Shown here: one piece after another, positions 32,835-42,640 of the stretch
Layout of the letters: each line of letters opens with the position of its first letter
Numbering within the stretch: the stretch's first letter is position 1
Assembly: GCF_022698165.1 (NCBI RefSeq)
Contig: NZ_JALDAY010000002.1
Span: 806,001-870,000 of the forward strand
Length of the DNA: 64,000 nt
Origin: Streptomyces cylindrosporus
Lineage (GTDB): Bacteria; Actinomycetota; Actinomycetes; Streptomycetales; Streptomycetaceae
Reading direction: 5' to 3'
Translations under genes and position numbers: made by a program
Notes under the pieces: model-generated
What the model saw: only the letters and a program-made list of their open reading frames with translations
Told to the model about the DNA's origin: nothing
Databases searched by the model: none

Positions 32835-33319
32835 AACAGGGCCGCCGCGCTTTCGAAGTCCAGCAGCTGCTGCTTGCGGGCCAGGCCGCCGCCGTAGCCC
32901 GTGAGGCTGCCGTTCGCGCCGACCACCCGGTGGCAGGGCACGATGATGCCGATCGGGTTCCTGCCGTTGGCGAGGCCCACGGCGCGGGAGGCGGCGGGTT
33001 TGCCGAGGGCGTCGGCGAGTTGGCCGTAGGTGCGGGTCTCGCCGTACGGGATGCGACGCAGCTGGTCCCAGACCGTGCGCTGGAACGGGGTGCCGTTCAG
33101 GCCGAGTTGGAGGGTGAACTCCTTCAACTCGCCCTTGAAGTAGGCCTCCAGCTGTTCCTCGGCCTCGGCGAAGAGGGTCTCGTCCCGGCCGCCGAAGGTC
33201 TCCTCCGGTGGGCGGTGGCGCTGTTCGGTCATGTAGAGGCCGCACAGGAGTCCGTCCTCGGCGACGAGGGTGAGGGGGCCGTACGGGCTGTCGATCACAG
33301 TGTGCTGCTTGAGTGTCAC
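32831..33319 (-). CDS. ogt: methylated-DNA--[protein]-cysteine S-methyltransferase
   Basis: 162 residues. The alkyl acceptor is Cys129 in IIVPCHRVVG, with the DNA-binding RAVGLANGRNP helix before it. Removes methyl groups from O6-methylguanine in a single-turnover reaction. Lies 29 bases downstream of the Ada-AlkA gene on the same strand, as in mycobacteria, forming an adaptive-response unit. Confidence 0.95.
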   Translation of the reverse strand: MTLKQHTVIDSPYGPLTLVAEDGLLCGLYMTEQRHRPPEETFGGRDETLFAEAEEQLEAYFKGELKEFTLQLGLNGTPFQRTVWDQLRRIPYGETRTYGQLADALGKPAASRAVGLANGRNPIGIIVPCHRVVGANGSLTGYGGGLARKQQLLDFESAAALF

Positions 33320-33348
33320 CGGTTTTCCTCACACGGGCTCATACGGGC

Positions 33349-34848
33349 TTATACGGGCAGGAAGTTGATCGGGTGGTCGTCCGTCGCCCACAGGTACTGA
33401 ACCGCGTACGCCCGCCAGGGGCGCCAGGCGGCGGCGCGGGCCGTGAGGGCCGCCGGGGTGGAGGGCAGGCCCAACTCCTGGGCGGCGCGGCGGATTCCGA
33501 GGTCGGTGGGGAGGAAGGCGTCGGGGTCGCCGAGGGCGCGCATGGCGATGACGTCGACCGTCCAGGGGCCGAAACCGGGGAGGGCCAGGAGACGGGCGCG
33601 GGTCTCCGACCAGTCGCTCTCCACGCCCAGGTTGACGGTTCTGTCGGCGAGTTGGCGTACGAGTGTGGTGAAGGTGGTGCGGCGGGTGCGGGGCATCGCC
33701 AGGGAGTCGGGGTCGAGGGAGGCGAGGGCCTCGGGGGTGGGGAAGAGGTGGGTGAGGCCTCCTTCCGGGTCCTCGACCGGGTCGCCGTGCGCGAGGACCA
33801 GGCGGGACGCGTGGGTGCGGGCCGCGGCCGTGGAGACCTGCTGGCCGAGGACGGCCCGTACGGCGAACTCGGCCTCGTCGACCGTGCGCGGGACGCGCCG
33901 GCCGGGCGCCTTGTCGACCAGCGGCGCGAGCAGTGGGTCCGTGCGCAACTGGTCGTCGATGGCGACCGGGTCGGCGTCCAGGTCGAGCATGCGGCGGCAG
34001 CGGCTGATGGCGACGGGCAGGTCGCGCAGGTCGCTGAGGGTGAGGCGGCAGGCGATGTGGTCGGACCTGGGGGTGAGGGTCGCGATGCCGTGGCCGTACG
34101 GGAGGCGGAGGGTGCGGCGGTAGGCGCCGTCGAGCCACTCCTCCACGCCGGGTACGGCGGTGGCGGCGAGGTGGCCGAAGAGGTTGTCGGGGTTGAGGGG
34201 GCTGCGGAAGGGGAGGCGGAGGGTGAGGGTGCCGGGGGTACCGGGGGTACCGGGGGCCGTGAGTGCCTTCGTCCTCGGCAGGCGGGCGCGCAGTTCGCTC
34301 GGTGTGAGGGCGAAGACCTCGCGGACGGTGTCGTTGAAGGTGCGGATCGAGGAGAAGCCGGCGGCGAAGGCGATCTCCGCCATCGGCAGCGGGGTCGTCT
34401 CGATCAACAGGCGTGCGGTCTGGGCGCGTTGGGCGCGGGCCAGGGCGAGGGGGCCGGCGCCGAGTTCGGCGAGCAGTTGGCGTTCGACCTGCCGGGCGCT
34501 GTAGCCGAGGCGGGCGGCGAGTCCGGGCACGCCCTCGCGGTCGACCACGCCGTCGGCGATCAGACGCATCGCGCGGGCCACGAGGTCGGCCCGCTGGTTC
34601 CACTCCGGGGAGCCGGGGCTGGTGTCGGGGCGGCAGCGCTTGCAGGCCCGGAAGCCGGCCTGCTGGCAGGCCGCCGCGCTCGGGTAGAACGTCATGTTCT
34701 CGGGCTTCGGCGGTACGACCGGGCAGCTGGGCCGGCAGTAGATCCGGGTGGTCAGGACCGCCGTGAAGAACCAGCCGTCGAAGCGGGCGTCCTTGGACTG
34801 GACGGCGCGTACGCAGCGCTCTCGGTCGGTGTGCATCCCGTTCTGCAT
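33349..34848 (-). CDS. alkA: Ada-type regulator fused to AlkA DNA-3-methyladenine glycosylase
   Basis: 499 residues. N-terminal Ada metal/acceptor domain with Cys38, Cys42, Cys69 and Cys72 at the same positions as in E. coli Ada (YCRPSC, ACKRC); an AraC-type HTH pair (about 85-185); then AlkA N-domain and helix-hairpin-helix glycosylase (LPGFGPWTVDVIAMRAL) with catalytic Asp449 in PTDLG. Methyl phosphotriester transfer to Cys38 should turn it into an activator of its own unit, which includes ogt. A linker at 34232-34257 holds a short tandem repeat encoding PGTPGTPG. ATG at 34848; 34836 is possible. Confidence 0.94.
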   Translation of the reverse strand: MQNGMHTDRERCVRAVQSKDARFDGWFFTAVLTTRIYCRPSCPVVPPKPENMTFYPSAAACQQAGFRACKRCRPDTSPGSPEWNQRADLVARAMRLIADGVVDREGVPGLAARLGYSARQVERQLLAELGAGPLALARAQRAQTARLLIETTPLPMAEIAFAAGFSSIRTFNDTVREVFALTPSELRARLPRTKALTAPGTPGTPGTLTLRLPFRSPLNPDNLFGHLAATAVPGVEEWLDGAYRRTLRLPYGHGIATLTPRSDHIACRLTLSDLRDLPVAISRCRRMLDLDADPVAIDDQLRTDPLLAPLVDKAPGRRVPRTVDEAEFAVRAVLGQQVSTAAARTHASRLVLAHGDPVEDPEGGLTHLFPTPEALASLDPDSLAMPRTRRTTFTTLVRQLADRTVNLGVESDWSETRARLLALPGFGPWTVDVIAMRALGDPDAFLPTDLGIRRAAQELGLPSTPAALTARAAAWRPWRAYAVQYLWATDDHPINFLPV

Positions 34849-34961
34849 GGATCCAGCATCGACGATCGGGCCGGGCCCGGCTGGCGAGAATCCGACATCA
34901 ACCTGGCGTGGACTGGGGCGGCGCGGATCACCCGCCCGGAGCGCATCCACACCCAGCCCAC

Positions 34962-35007
34962 ATGAACAATCGTTCATATGTTCCTGTGCGATGGGTAGGA
35001 TGCCCCC
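34962..35007 (+). promoter_or_regulatory. NmtR-type operator and leaderless promoter
   Basis: ATGAAC-AATC-GTTCAT (34962-34977) is a perfect inverted repeat of the ArsR/SmtB type. Its right arm supplies a -35-like GTTCAT (34972-34977), 18 bases before TAGGAT (34996-35001); transcription should start at about the ATG 35008. The operator therefore covers the -35. Confidence 0.6.
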
Positions 35008-35370
35008 ATGGGTCATGGAGCCGTCACCGCCGCGCAGGACGCCACCGAGCGCGTACGTCTGGACGCGGGCAATGTCGCCAAGGTGGCCACCACGCTGCAG
35101 GCCCTGTCGACGCCGTCCCGGCTGCTGATCCTGGCGCGGCTGCGCGAGGGGCCGCTGCCCGCCACGGAGTTGGCGGCGGAGGTGGGCATGGAGCAGTCGG
35201 CGTGCTCGCACCAGCTGCGGCTGCTGCGCAACCTGGGGCTGGTCGTGGGCGAGCGGCAAGGCCGGTCGGTGGTGTACGCGCTGCACGATCACCATGTCGC
35301 CGAACTCCTCGACCAGGCCGTCTACCACGTGGAGCATCTGCGGCTGGGGATCAGTGACGCGGGCGAGTGA
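35008..35370 (+). CDS. nmtR: ArsR/SmtB family metal sensor, NmtR-like (Ni/Co)
   Basis: 120 residues. The N-terminus MGHG and the alpha-5 signature Asp94-X-His96-X10-His107-X2-His110 reproduce the ligand set of M. tuberculosis NmtR (Gly2, His3, Asp91, His93, His104, His107) with a constant offset of three. Winged-helix motif MEQSACSHQLRLLRNLGLV. It should repress until Ni(II) or Co(II) binds. Probable leaderless start. The gene overlaps the MFS transporter by 17 bases, so that transporter is the regulated efflux system; in mycobacteria the partner is a P-type ATPase. Confidence 0.88.
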   Translation: MGHGAVTAAQDATERVRLDAGNVAKVATTLQALSTPSRLLILARLREGPLPATELAAEVGMEQSACSHQLRLLRNLGLVVGERQGRSVVYALHDHHVAELLDQAVYHVEHLRLGISDAGE

Positions 35371-36526
35371 GCGGTCCGTCGCCTCGCGACGGCAGATGTG
35401 GCCCCTGTACGCCGCCGGTTTCACCACGGCCTTCGGCGCGCACGGCATCGCGGCGAACCTCGGGGGCGCCGGGAAGGACGCCGTCACCTCGCTGCTCGTG
35501 CTCGGCGGACTGCTCGCGCTGTACGACGGCGCCGAGGTGCTGCTGAAGCCGGTGTTCGGGACGCTGGCCGACCGGGTCGGGGCGCGGCCGGTGCTGCTGG
35601 GCGGGCTGGTGGCGTTCGCGGTCGCGTCCGCGCTGTACGTCCTTGCGGACAGCCCGGGGTGGCTGTGGGCCGCGCGCCTGGGGCAGGGAGCGGCGGCCTC
35701 GGCGTTCTCGCCGTCCGCCTCGGCGCTGGTGTCGCGGTTGAACCCGGCCGCCAAACAGGGCCGAGCGTTCGGGAGTTACGGCTTCTACAAGTCGATCGGC
35801 TACACGCTCGGGCCGCTGCTCGGCGGGGTCCTGGTGTGGGCGGGCGGGCTGCGGCTGCTGTTCGGGGTGCTGGCGGTGCTCGGCGCGGGCGTGGCGCTGT
35901 GGGCGCTGGCCGCCGTACCCGTCGTACCGCCGCTCCCCCGGGCCCGGCAGACGGTCCTGGACCTGGCGCGGCGGCTGGCGGACCCGGCGTTCCTGGGGCC
36001 GACGGCCGCGCTCGCGGGAGCGACGGCCGCACTGTCGGTCGGGGTCGGCTTCCTGCCCGTGTCGGGCCGGGCGGCGGGACTCGGGACAGTGGCGACGGGG
36101 GCGGCGGTGTCGGTGCTGGCGGCCTGCGCCGCGGTCGTACAGCCGCGGGCGGGGCGGGCGTTGGACGCGGGGTCCTTGACCGCGCGCACAGGGCTGACGG
36201 CCGGACTGTTGCTGTCAGCCACCGGGCTGGCCTGCGCGATGCTCCCCGGGCTGACCGGCGTACTCCTCGCCGCGGCCCTCATCGGCGCCGGCACGGGCCT
36301 GATCACCCCCCTCGGCTTCGCGTCCCTGGCCTCCTCGACCCCGAAGGAACGCCTCGGCCAGACCATGGGCGCGGCGGAACTGGGCCGCGAACTGGGCGAC
36401 GCGGGCGGCCCACTGCTGGTTGCGGCGGTCGCGGCGGCGACAACACTGACGTACGGCTACGCGGCGCTGGCGGCGGTGCTGGCTGGGGGGACGGCGGTGG
36501 TGGCGGTGGTGCGGTCTCGGGTGTGA
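35354..36526 (+). CDS. MFS transporter downstream of NmtR-like sensor
   Basis: 390 residues, about 11-12 membrane helices, with the MFS loop 2-3 motif GTLADRVGARPVLLGG and the mirrored QGAAASAFSPSASALVSRL region. GTG at 35354 inside the end of nmtR is chosen for coupling; an ATG at 35396 is the alternative. Context predicts nickel or cobalt export, but sequence alone does not show the substrate and drug export cannot be excluded. Confidence 0.87.
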   Translation: MTRASERSVASRRQMWPLYAAGFTTAFGAHGIAANLGGAGKDAVTSLLVLGGLLALYDGAEVLLKPVFGTLADRVGARPVLLGGLVAFAVASALYVLADSPGWLWAARLGQGAAASAFSPSASALVSRLNPAAKQGRAFGSYGFYKSIGYTLGPLLGGVLVWAGGLRLLFGVLAVLGAGVALWALAAVPVVPPLPRARQTVLDLARRLADPAFLGPTAALAGATAALSVGVGFLPVSGRAAGLGTVATGAAVSVLAACAAVVQPRAGRALDAGSLTARTGLTAGLLLSATGLACAMLPGLTGVLLAAALIGAGTGLITPLGFASLASSTPKERLGQTMGAAELGRELGDAGGPLLVAAVAAATTLTYGYAALAAVLAGGTAVVAVVRSRV

Positions 36527-36596
36527 GGGGGCGTGGCACTCGGCGGACCTGTGAGCCCCGCCCACCGCACCCGCCGGCGCCGTCGCTCCGCCCCCG

Positions 36597-37082
36597 TCAC
36601 GCCATGCGGCGCCCCGTCGCCTCCTGCTGGGCGGCCAGGGCCCAGATCACGAACACGTCGATCGCCATCATGATGACGGACCAGACCGGTGCGTACGGCA
36701 GGAACAGGAACTGGGCGATCAGGCTGAGCGAGGCGAGCAGGATGCCCGCGAAACGGGCCCAGGCGGCGCCCTTGAGCACGCCGTAGCCGGTCGCGGCGAC
36801 CAGGGCGCCCAGGATGACGTGGATCCAGCCCCAGCCGGTGAGGTTGAGCTCGTACACATAGGTGCCGATACGGGCGTACACGTCGTCGTCGGCGATCGCG
36901 GCGATGCCCTGGAGGACGGCGAGGACACCGTTGCAGAGCATCAGCACACCGGCGAACACGGCGCCGCCGGTCACCCAGCCGTCGCCGCCACCCCGCGGAG
37001 CGGGCGACGGCCGATCGGCCATCCAGGGTTCGCCGATCTCGCTCTCGGAGGTCCTCGGCTTGCGCGGTGCGTCCTGGCTCAT
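36597..37082 (-). CDS. DUF7144-type small membrane protein
   Basis: 161 residues: a hydrophilic Pro/Ser-rich N-terminus of about 35 residues and four membrane helices (VFAGVLMLCNGVLAVLQG, IHVILGALVAATGYGVL, GILLASLSLIAQFLFL, VIMMAIDVFVIWALA). It belongs to a widespread actinobacterial family of unknown function. Convergent with the MFS gene; the 70-base gap shows no clear terminator. Confidence 0.82.
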   Translation of the reverse strand: MSQDAPRKPRTSESEIGEPWMADRPSPAPRGGGDGWVTGGAVFAGVLMLCNGVLAVLQGIAAIADDDVYARIGTYVYELNLTGWGWIHVILGALVAATGYGVLKGAAWARFAGILLASLSLIAQFLFLPYAPVWSVIMMAIDVFVIWALAAQQEATGRRMA

Positions 37083-37187
37083 GGGCGGTGATCCCTTCTC
37101 GCTCCCCCGCGGTCGGCTCAGTCCGAGCCTTGGGGTGAGAGGCGGGTGCCGCCCTTCGGGGTACGCCGATCGGGTGAGGCCGGCTCG

Positions 37188-37571
37188 TCAGCCGTCGCTC
37201 TCGCCCAGGAGCTCGCGCAGAGCCTTCTCCTCCGCCGGGCTCAGGCCGGTGACGAAGTGCTGCAGGGCGGCGATGGGATCGGGGCCCCGGTCCAGGGCCC
37301 GGTGCATGGCCTCGGCGGTCATCTGCGCCGCGTTCTTCACCGGGCGGTAGGCGCCGCGCCGACCGTCCGCGTCCCGGTGCACGAGGCCCTTGTCGTGCAG
37401 GCGCCGCAGGATGGTGTGCACGGTGTTGTAGGCGAGGTCGCCGCCGAGTTCGGCCTGGATCTCGGCCGGAGTCAGCGCCCGGTCCGTCGCCCACAGCGTG
37501 GCGAGGACCGCGCTCTCCAGCTCGCCCGGGCTGCGCCGCTCGGCCCTGCCGCGAGGGGTCGTGCCTGCCAT
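37188..37571 (-). CDS. BlaI/MecI/CopY family repressor (first copy)
   Basis: 127 residues; winged helix LTPAEIQAELGGDLAYNTVH with DNA-recognition helix and C-terminal dimerisation helices (GLSPAEEKALRELLGES). ATG at 37571. Divergent from the membrane glycosyltransferase-like gene; two BlaI-type dyads (37652-37664 and 37684-37696) lie between. No BlaR1 sensor protease is adjacent, so the signal is unclear. Confidence 0.92.
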   Translation of the reverse strand: MAGTTPRGRAERRSPGELESAVLATLWATDRALTPAEIQAELGGDLAYNTVHTILRRLHDKGLVHRDADGRRGAYRPVKNAAQMTAEAMHRALDRGPDPIAALQHFVTGLSPAEEKALRELLGESDG

Positions 37572-37651
37572 GGCCACCACCTTACGGCGCGTAGGGTCCG
37601 TCGGTCACCGACTCGCACCTCTCCCTTACCCGCCTCCGACCCCCGTCCGAC

Positions 37652-37696
37652 CTACAGGTTGTAGTGTGCCGACAACGCAAACCCTACAAACTGTAG
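37652..37696. promoter_or_regulatory. paired BlaI operators
   Basis: CTACA-GGT-TGTAG (37652-37664) and CTACA-AAC-TGTAG (37684-37696), both perfect, centres 32 bp apart (about three helical turns). They sit between the divergent BlaI and membrane-protein genes and match the TACA/TGTA core of BlaI/MecI sites. Confidence 0.75.
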
Positions 37697-37715
37697 GGCC
37701 CGGAAGGGTGAGCCA

Positions 37716-39269
37716 ATGGCAAGGGCCTCCGACGCCGCAGGCGCACACGCGGGCACGACCGCGCTCTCGCGGACGCGCGCAGCCACCCGCCGCACCCCGT
37801 CATGGGCGCGGACACCCCGCCGCGACGCACCCCACAGGCCGCCACCCGCCACCCGCCTGCTCATGGCCGTGCCGGCCGCCTTCACCCTGCTCCAACTCGT
37901 CCTGGTGCGCCCCGGAGCGGGCCTCGGTTGGGACGAGTCGGTGTACGTCAGCCAGGTGAGCGGGCACGCCCCGGCGGCGTTCTTCAGCGCGCCGCGCGCC
38001 CGCGGCATCAGCCTGCTCGTCGCCCCGATCGCCTCCTGGTCGTCGTCGACCCCCTTGCTGCGGGTGTACCTCGCGTTCCTGTCCGGTCTCGGCCTGTACT
38101 GGGCCCTGCGCGCCTGGCGCGGCCTCTTCCCGACCGGGGTCCTCGCGGCCGGCGGCGCACTGTTCGCCTCCTTGTGGATCACCCTCTTCTACGGCCCCCA
38201 GGCCATGCCCAACTACTGGGTGGCCCTGGGCGCCCTGGCCGCCGTGGGCTTCTTCCTGCACACGCGCCGCGAACGCGACCGGCGCGGACCGCTGTGGGGC
38301 CTGGCCGCGGGCGCGGCGCTGATGGCGTGGATGCGGCCGACGGACGCCGTCTGGGTCACCGTCCCGCTGCTCGTCCTCTGCCTCCGCGACCGCCGCCCGC
38401 GCCTGCCGCTCGCCCTGCTCGGCGGTCTGGCGGCGGGCGCGGCCGAGTGGATCGTCGAGGCGTACGTCCGCTACGGCGGCCTCGGAGCCCGGCTGTCCGC
38501 CGCCTCCCGCATCCAGGGCGGCCTCGGCCTGCACGACGCCGTGACCGACCAACTGCGCAGCCTGGGCGGACGGGCGCTGTGCCGGCCGTGCACCGGGGCC
38601 GTGCCGAGCGCGCCGGTGATCGCCTGGTGGTTCGTCCTGCCGCTGCTCGCGGCCGGGGCGCTGGTGATCGCGGTACGGGGCCGCCGTACGACCGCCACCG
38701 CGCTGCCGCTGGCCTGCGCCGTGACCGCGGCCGTGCCCTACCTCTTCCTCATCGGGTACGCGGCACCCCGCTTCCTGCTGCCCGCGTACGCCCTGCTGGC
38801 GATCCCGGTCGCGGACGCGCTGACCCACCTCGTGACCGCGCCGACGGGGCGGTGGCGGCTGGTCGCGGTGACGCTGGTGGCCGTCGGGGTGGCCGGTCAT
38901 CTGGCCGTGCAGTTCGCGGTGCTGGAGGCCACGGTGGCGCGTACGACGGCCGCGCACCGGGTCTGGGCCGACACGGCCGCGCAGCTGCACCGCCTCGGAG
39001 TGCGCCCGCCGTGTCTGCTCACCGGGGGCGATTCCGTGCCCGTCGCCTTCTCCGCCGGGTGCGCCTCGGCGTACACGGCCGGCCATGACGCCAGCACGAC
39101 CGCCGCGGGCCTCACCCGCACCGCCCACCGCGTGCCGGTCGCCTTCCTGACGACCGGTCCCGCCCGTCCGCCGTCGTACGCACGCGGGTGGCAGCGGCAC
39201 CGGGTGGCCGACGGTTACGCGTACGTCGCGCCCGCGCCCTCGGCGGTCGGGAAGCGGGGGCACGGCTGA
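37716..39269 (+). CDS. GT-C-type membrane glycosyltransferase-like protein
   Basis: 517 residues with a basic, disordered N-terminus and about 10-12 membrane helices. After the first helix, the luminal-type loop GLGWDESVYVSQ has the acidic motif typical of family 39-like GT-C enzymes that use polyprenyl-phosphate sugars. The acceptor is unknown. Controlled, by position, through the two BlaI operators just upstream, suggesting a response to cell-wall stress. ATG 37716; the PAP2 and DedA genes downstream on the other strand also concern membrane lipid carriers. Confidence 0.8.
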   Translation: MARASDAAGAHAGTTALSRTRAATRRTPSWARTPRRDAPHRPPPATRLLMAVPAAFTLLQLVLVRPGAGLGWDESVYVSQVSGHAPAAFFSAPRARGISLLVAPIASWSSSTPLLRVYLAFLSGLGLYWALRAWRGLFPTGVLAAGGALFASLWITLFYGPQAMPNYWVALGALAAVGFFLHTRRERDRRGPLWGLAAGAALMAWMRPTDAVWVTVPLLVLCLRDRRPRLPLALLGGLAAGAAEWIVEAYVRYGGLGARLSAASRIQGGLGLHDAVTDQLRSLGGRALCRPCTGAVPSAPVIAWWFVLPLLAAGALVIAVRGRRTTATALPLACAVTAAVPYLFLIGYAAPRFLLPAYALLAIPVADALTHLVTAPTGRWRLVAVTLVAVGVAGHLAVQFAVLEATVARTTAAHRVWADTAAQLHRLGVRPPCLLTGGDSVPVAFSAGCASAYTAGHDASTTAAGLTRTAHRVPVAFLTTGPARPPSYARGWQRHRVADGYAYVAPAPSAVGKRGHG

Positions 39270-39312
39270 CGGGGCGGGCGGGTCGTGGTCTGCGGGGTCG
39301 GGATGTGTTCGT

Positions 39313-40044
39313 TCAGGTCTCGGGTGACTGCGTCGGCGGTATGGCGTCGGCCGTTGGTCCGTCGCCTTCCGACGGCTCAGGTCTCGGCCACCTGGTCAGG
39401 CCCCACCAGCACAGGCCCAGCCAGGTGGCCGCCAGCAACCAGCCGGCGAGGACGTCGCTGGCCCAGTGCACGCCGAGGTACACCCGCGTCGCCCCGACGG
39501 CGACCGCCCAGCAGACGGCGAGCGCGCAGGTCGTACGGGCGAGGTCCGGGCGGGTGTGCCGGGTGACCGCCCAGCACACCAGGCCCGCGGCCAGGGCGGA
39601 GGTGGTGGCGTGGCCGGAGGGGAAGGCGAAGCCGGAGGCGTGTGTCGCCCAGTCGGTGCGGGTGGGGCGGGGGCGGGCGAACAGCTCCATGAAGCCGGTG
39701 CGCACCAGTTGCCCGGTGAACAGCACGGCCAGGGCACCGACGGCGGCTCTCAGGCGGCCGTCGGCCCCGCGGCCCGCGAACAGCCCGGCCACCGCCACGA
39801 TCAGGTACGGCCAGGGCCCCGTCCCCGTCGCGGTGATCCCGCGCGCGAGCGCCTCCGCGACCGGCGGCCGGTGCCGGAGCGCCCACATGTGAGCCGCGCC
39901 GTCACCGGGCAGCGGAGTGCCGTGCCGTACGCCCACGGCGGTGGCGAGGGCGGCGAAGAGCAGGGCGCAGACGAGGGCCGGCAGCAATGGCCCTCGCCGC
40001 GCTCGTCCCGGCGCCTCCACGTCGTCCACCGCCGCCCGCCTCAC
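39313..40044 (-). CDS. PAP2 family phosphatase
   Basis: 243 residues, about six membrane helices. Acid-phosphatase motifs: ARPRPTR, PSGHATTS and TRVYLGVHWASD with the catalytic histidines. Likely hydrolyses a lipid phosphate or undecaprenyl pyrophosphate at the outer face of the membrane. GTG at 40044 is 22 bases after the DedA gene, so both form a unit. The exact start among several GTGs is uncertain. Confidence 0.9.
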   Translation of the reverse strand: MRRAAVDDVEAPGRARRGPLLPALVCALLFAALATAVGVRHGTPLPGDGAAHMWALRHRPPVAEALARGITATGTGPWPYLIVAVAGLFAGRGADGRLRAAVGALAVLFTGQLVRTGFMELFARPRPTRTDWATHASGFAFPSGHATTSALAAGLVCWAVTRHTRPDLARTTCALAVCWAVAVGATRVYLGVHWASDVLAGWLLAATWLGLCWWGLTRWPRPEPSEGDGPTADAIPPTQSPET

Positions 40045-40066
40045 GCCGATCGCCCTGCCGACCCTG

Positions 40067-40732
40067 TCACCGCGAAGCCCCCGGAGAGGCGCGGCGGGCG
40101 CGAGTGCGGCGGGCTTCCAGGGCGAGGGGGGTGAGAGAGGCCAGGACGATCAGGGCGACCACGGGGAGGAGGTAGTGGTCGACGTTCGGGATCGAGGACC
40201 CGAGGGCATAGCCGCCCAGGGTCAGGCCGGTCGTCCAGAGCAGGCCGCCGGTCAGCTGCCACACGGTGAAGACCCGCGGCGGTACGTCGAGTGCGCCGGC
40301 CAGCGGGTTCAGTACCGTCCGCACCACCGGGACGAAGCGGGCCAGCACCACCGCTTTCGCATGGCCGTACCGTGTGAGGAGCTCCTCCGCGCGTGCCGCG
40401 CCCTCGTGCAGTCTTCTCGCGCGGCTGCGGGCCAGCAGGGCCCTGCCTCCACGACGGCCCGCCCAGTACCCGAACTGCGCTCCGGCCAACGCCCCCACCG
40501 CCGCCGCGACCAGCACCTGCGGCAGCGACAGGTGCACGGACCCGCCCGCGCCGTCGGCGCACAGCAGACCGGCCGTGAACAGCAGGGAGTCGCCGGGCAG
40601 GAAGAACCCGACCAGCAGGCCCGTTTCGGCGAACAGCACGACGGCGATGCCGAGCGCGCCGTAGGCGGACAGCAGGGATCTGGCGTCCAGGACGTTCACC
40701 GCCTGTGCGACGGCGAACTGTGCGGCTGCCAT
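40067..40732 (-). CDS. DedA family membrane protein
   Basis: 221 residues. Typical features: FAETGLLVGFFLPGDSLL near the N-terminus and ARFVPVVRTVLNPLAG in the middle, with four to five membrane segments. DedA proteins recycle undecaprenyl phosphate or phospholipid head groups across the membrane; together with PAP2 downstream this suggests lipid-carrier recycling. Divergent from the second BlaI gene. Confidence 0.92.
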   Translation of the reverse strand: MAAAQFAVAQAVNVLDARSLLSAYGALGIAVVLFAETGLLVGFFLPGDSLLFTAGLLCADGAGGSVHLSLPQVLVAAAVGALAGAQFGYWAGRRGGRALLARSRARRLHEGAARAEELLTRYGHAKAVVLARFVPVVRTVLNPLAGALDVPPRVFTVWQLTGGLLWTTGLTLGGYALGSSIPNVDHYLLPVVALIVLASLTPLALEARRTRARRASPGASR

Positions 40733-40790
40733 GGGCGGCCCCTCTCATACTGGGACATGGACGGAGCGGGCACGGACCCGCACCGAGCGA

Positions 40791-40825
40791 CTACAGTCAA
40801 GTAGACCGTCTACCGCACTGTAGAC
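40791..40825. promoter_or_regulatory. BlaI-type operator cluster, second locus
   Basis: Overlapping dyads CTAC-N6-GTAG (40791-40804), GTAGAC-C-GTCTAC (40801-40813) and GTCTACCGCACTGTAGAC (40808-40825). They lie between dedA and the second BlaI gene and share the GTAG core with the first locus. Confidence 0.65.
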
Positions 40826-40849
40826 GAATGAGAGCCGAGGAGCGTTCCC

Positions 40850-41263
40850 ATGCCCGAGGGGCAGATCGACGAGTCGGGCGACGGCCGGGCGGACCGTCGA
40901 CCGGCGGGTGAGCTGGAGGCGGGCGTGCTGGCCGCGCTGTGGGCCGCCGACGGACCGCTCACGCCCGGCGCGGTCCAGCTGGAGCTCGGCGGCGGTCTCG
41001 CCCGGACCACCGTGACGACGATCCTCACCCGGCTGCATGCCAAGGGCGTGGTCAGCCGGGCGCGTTCGGGCCGTGGGTACGCCTACGCCCCGGTCCAGGA
41101 CTCCCACGGTCTCACCGCCCGCCGTATGCACGCCGAACTCGACAAGGACGAGGACCGCCGCACCGTGCTGGCCCGTTTCGTCTCCGACCTGAGCCCCGAG
41201 GACGAGGAACTGCTGCGCGCGCTCCTGGAGGGCGAGCCGGGGGCGGCGGACGACACCCGGTGA
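40850..41263 (+). CDS. BlaI/MecI/CopY family repressor (second copy)
   Basis: 137 residues, clearly homologous to the repressor at 37188-37571: LTPGAVQLELGGGLARTTVT and C-terminal DLSPEDEELLRALLEG. The ATG follows GAGGAG. It is 79 bases upstream of an M56 metalloprotease, the classical BlaI-BlaR1 arrangement, so cleavage of this repressor by that protease is the expected switch. Confidence 0.93.
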   Translation: MPEGQIDESGDGRADRRPAGELEAGVLAALWAADGPLTPGAVQLELGGGLARTTVTTILTRLHAKGVVSRARSGRGYAYAPVQDSHGLTARRMHAELDKDEDRRTVLARFVSDLSPEDEELLRALLEGEPGAADDTR

Positions 41264-41342
41264 GGCGGAGCCCGTTGTCGGTGGCGCCTCGTACGCTGGT
41301 CGGCAGGGAATGGGCCTCCAGGGACAGAAGGGGAGGGGCAGC

Positions 41343-42344
<1,002 letters not shown>

Positions 42345-42460
42345 GCGGCCGTAACCGCCGCACGGCCCCGCCGTAAGCCGCCGGCGGCCTGCCGCAGCCG
42401 CGCCCTGTTCGCGCCCCACCGCTCCTGGCGCGACGAGCCGCTGCGTGACCATCCGGCCGC

Positions 42461-42640
42461 CAGGAGATCTGCCGTGGCCGCATCGGACCGGCGGTCGTCA
42501 CCAAGGACCAGCCGTCGTCGCCAAGGGCCAGCCGCCGTCGCCAAGGGCCAGCCGTAGTCGCAAAGAACCGCCCGTGGTCGCCAAGGACCCCCCGTGACCG
42601 CCTGGGACCGCCCGCAGTCGCCAACGGCCTGCCGCCAAAG
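42461..42640. repeat. degenerate 20-bp tandem repeat array
   Basis: Nine units in exact 20-base register; the best five (42501-42600) follow CCAAGGACCAGCCGTNGTCG. The array lies in the 505-base gap 42345-42849 between the M56 and M1 genes. The sequence GGCCTGCCGCAGCCGC occurs perfectly at 42386-42401 and again at 42640-42655, flanking it. The 20-base period is not a multiple of three and no convincing gene crosses it. The end of the gap holds only the ribosome site of the M1 gene. Confidence 0.8.

Noticed and set aside
42461..42640. CRISPR array
   Set aside because: Units are contiguous with no spacers, are degenerate, and no cas gene is in the window.
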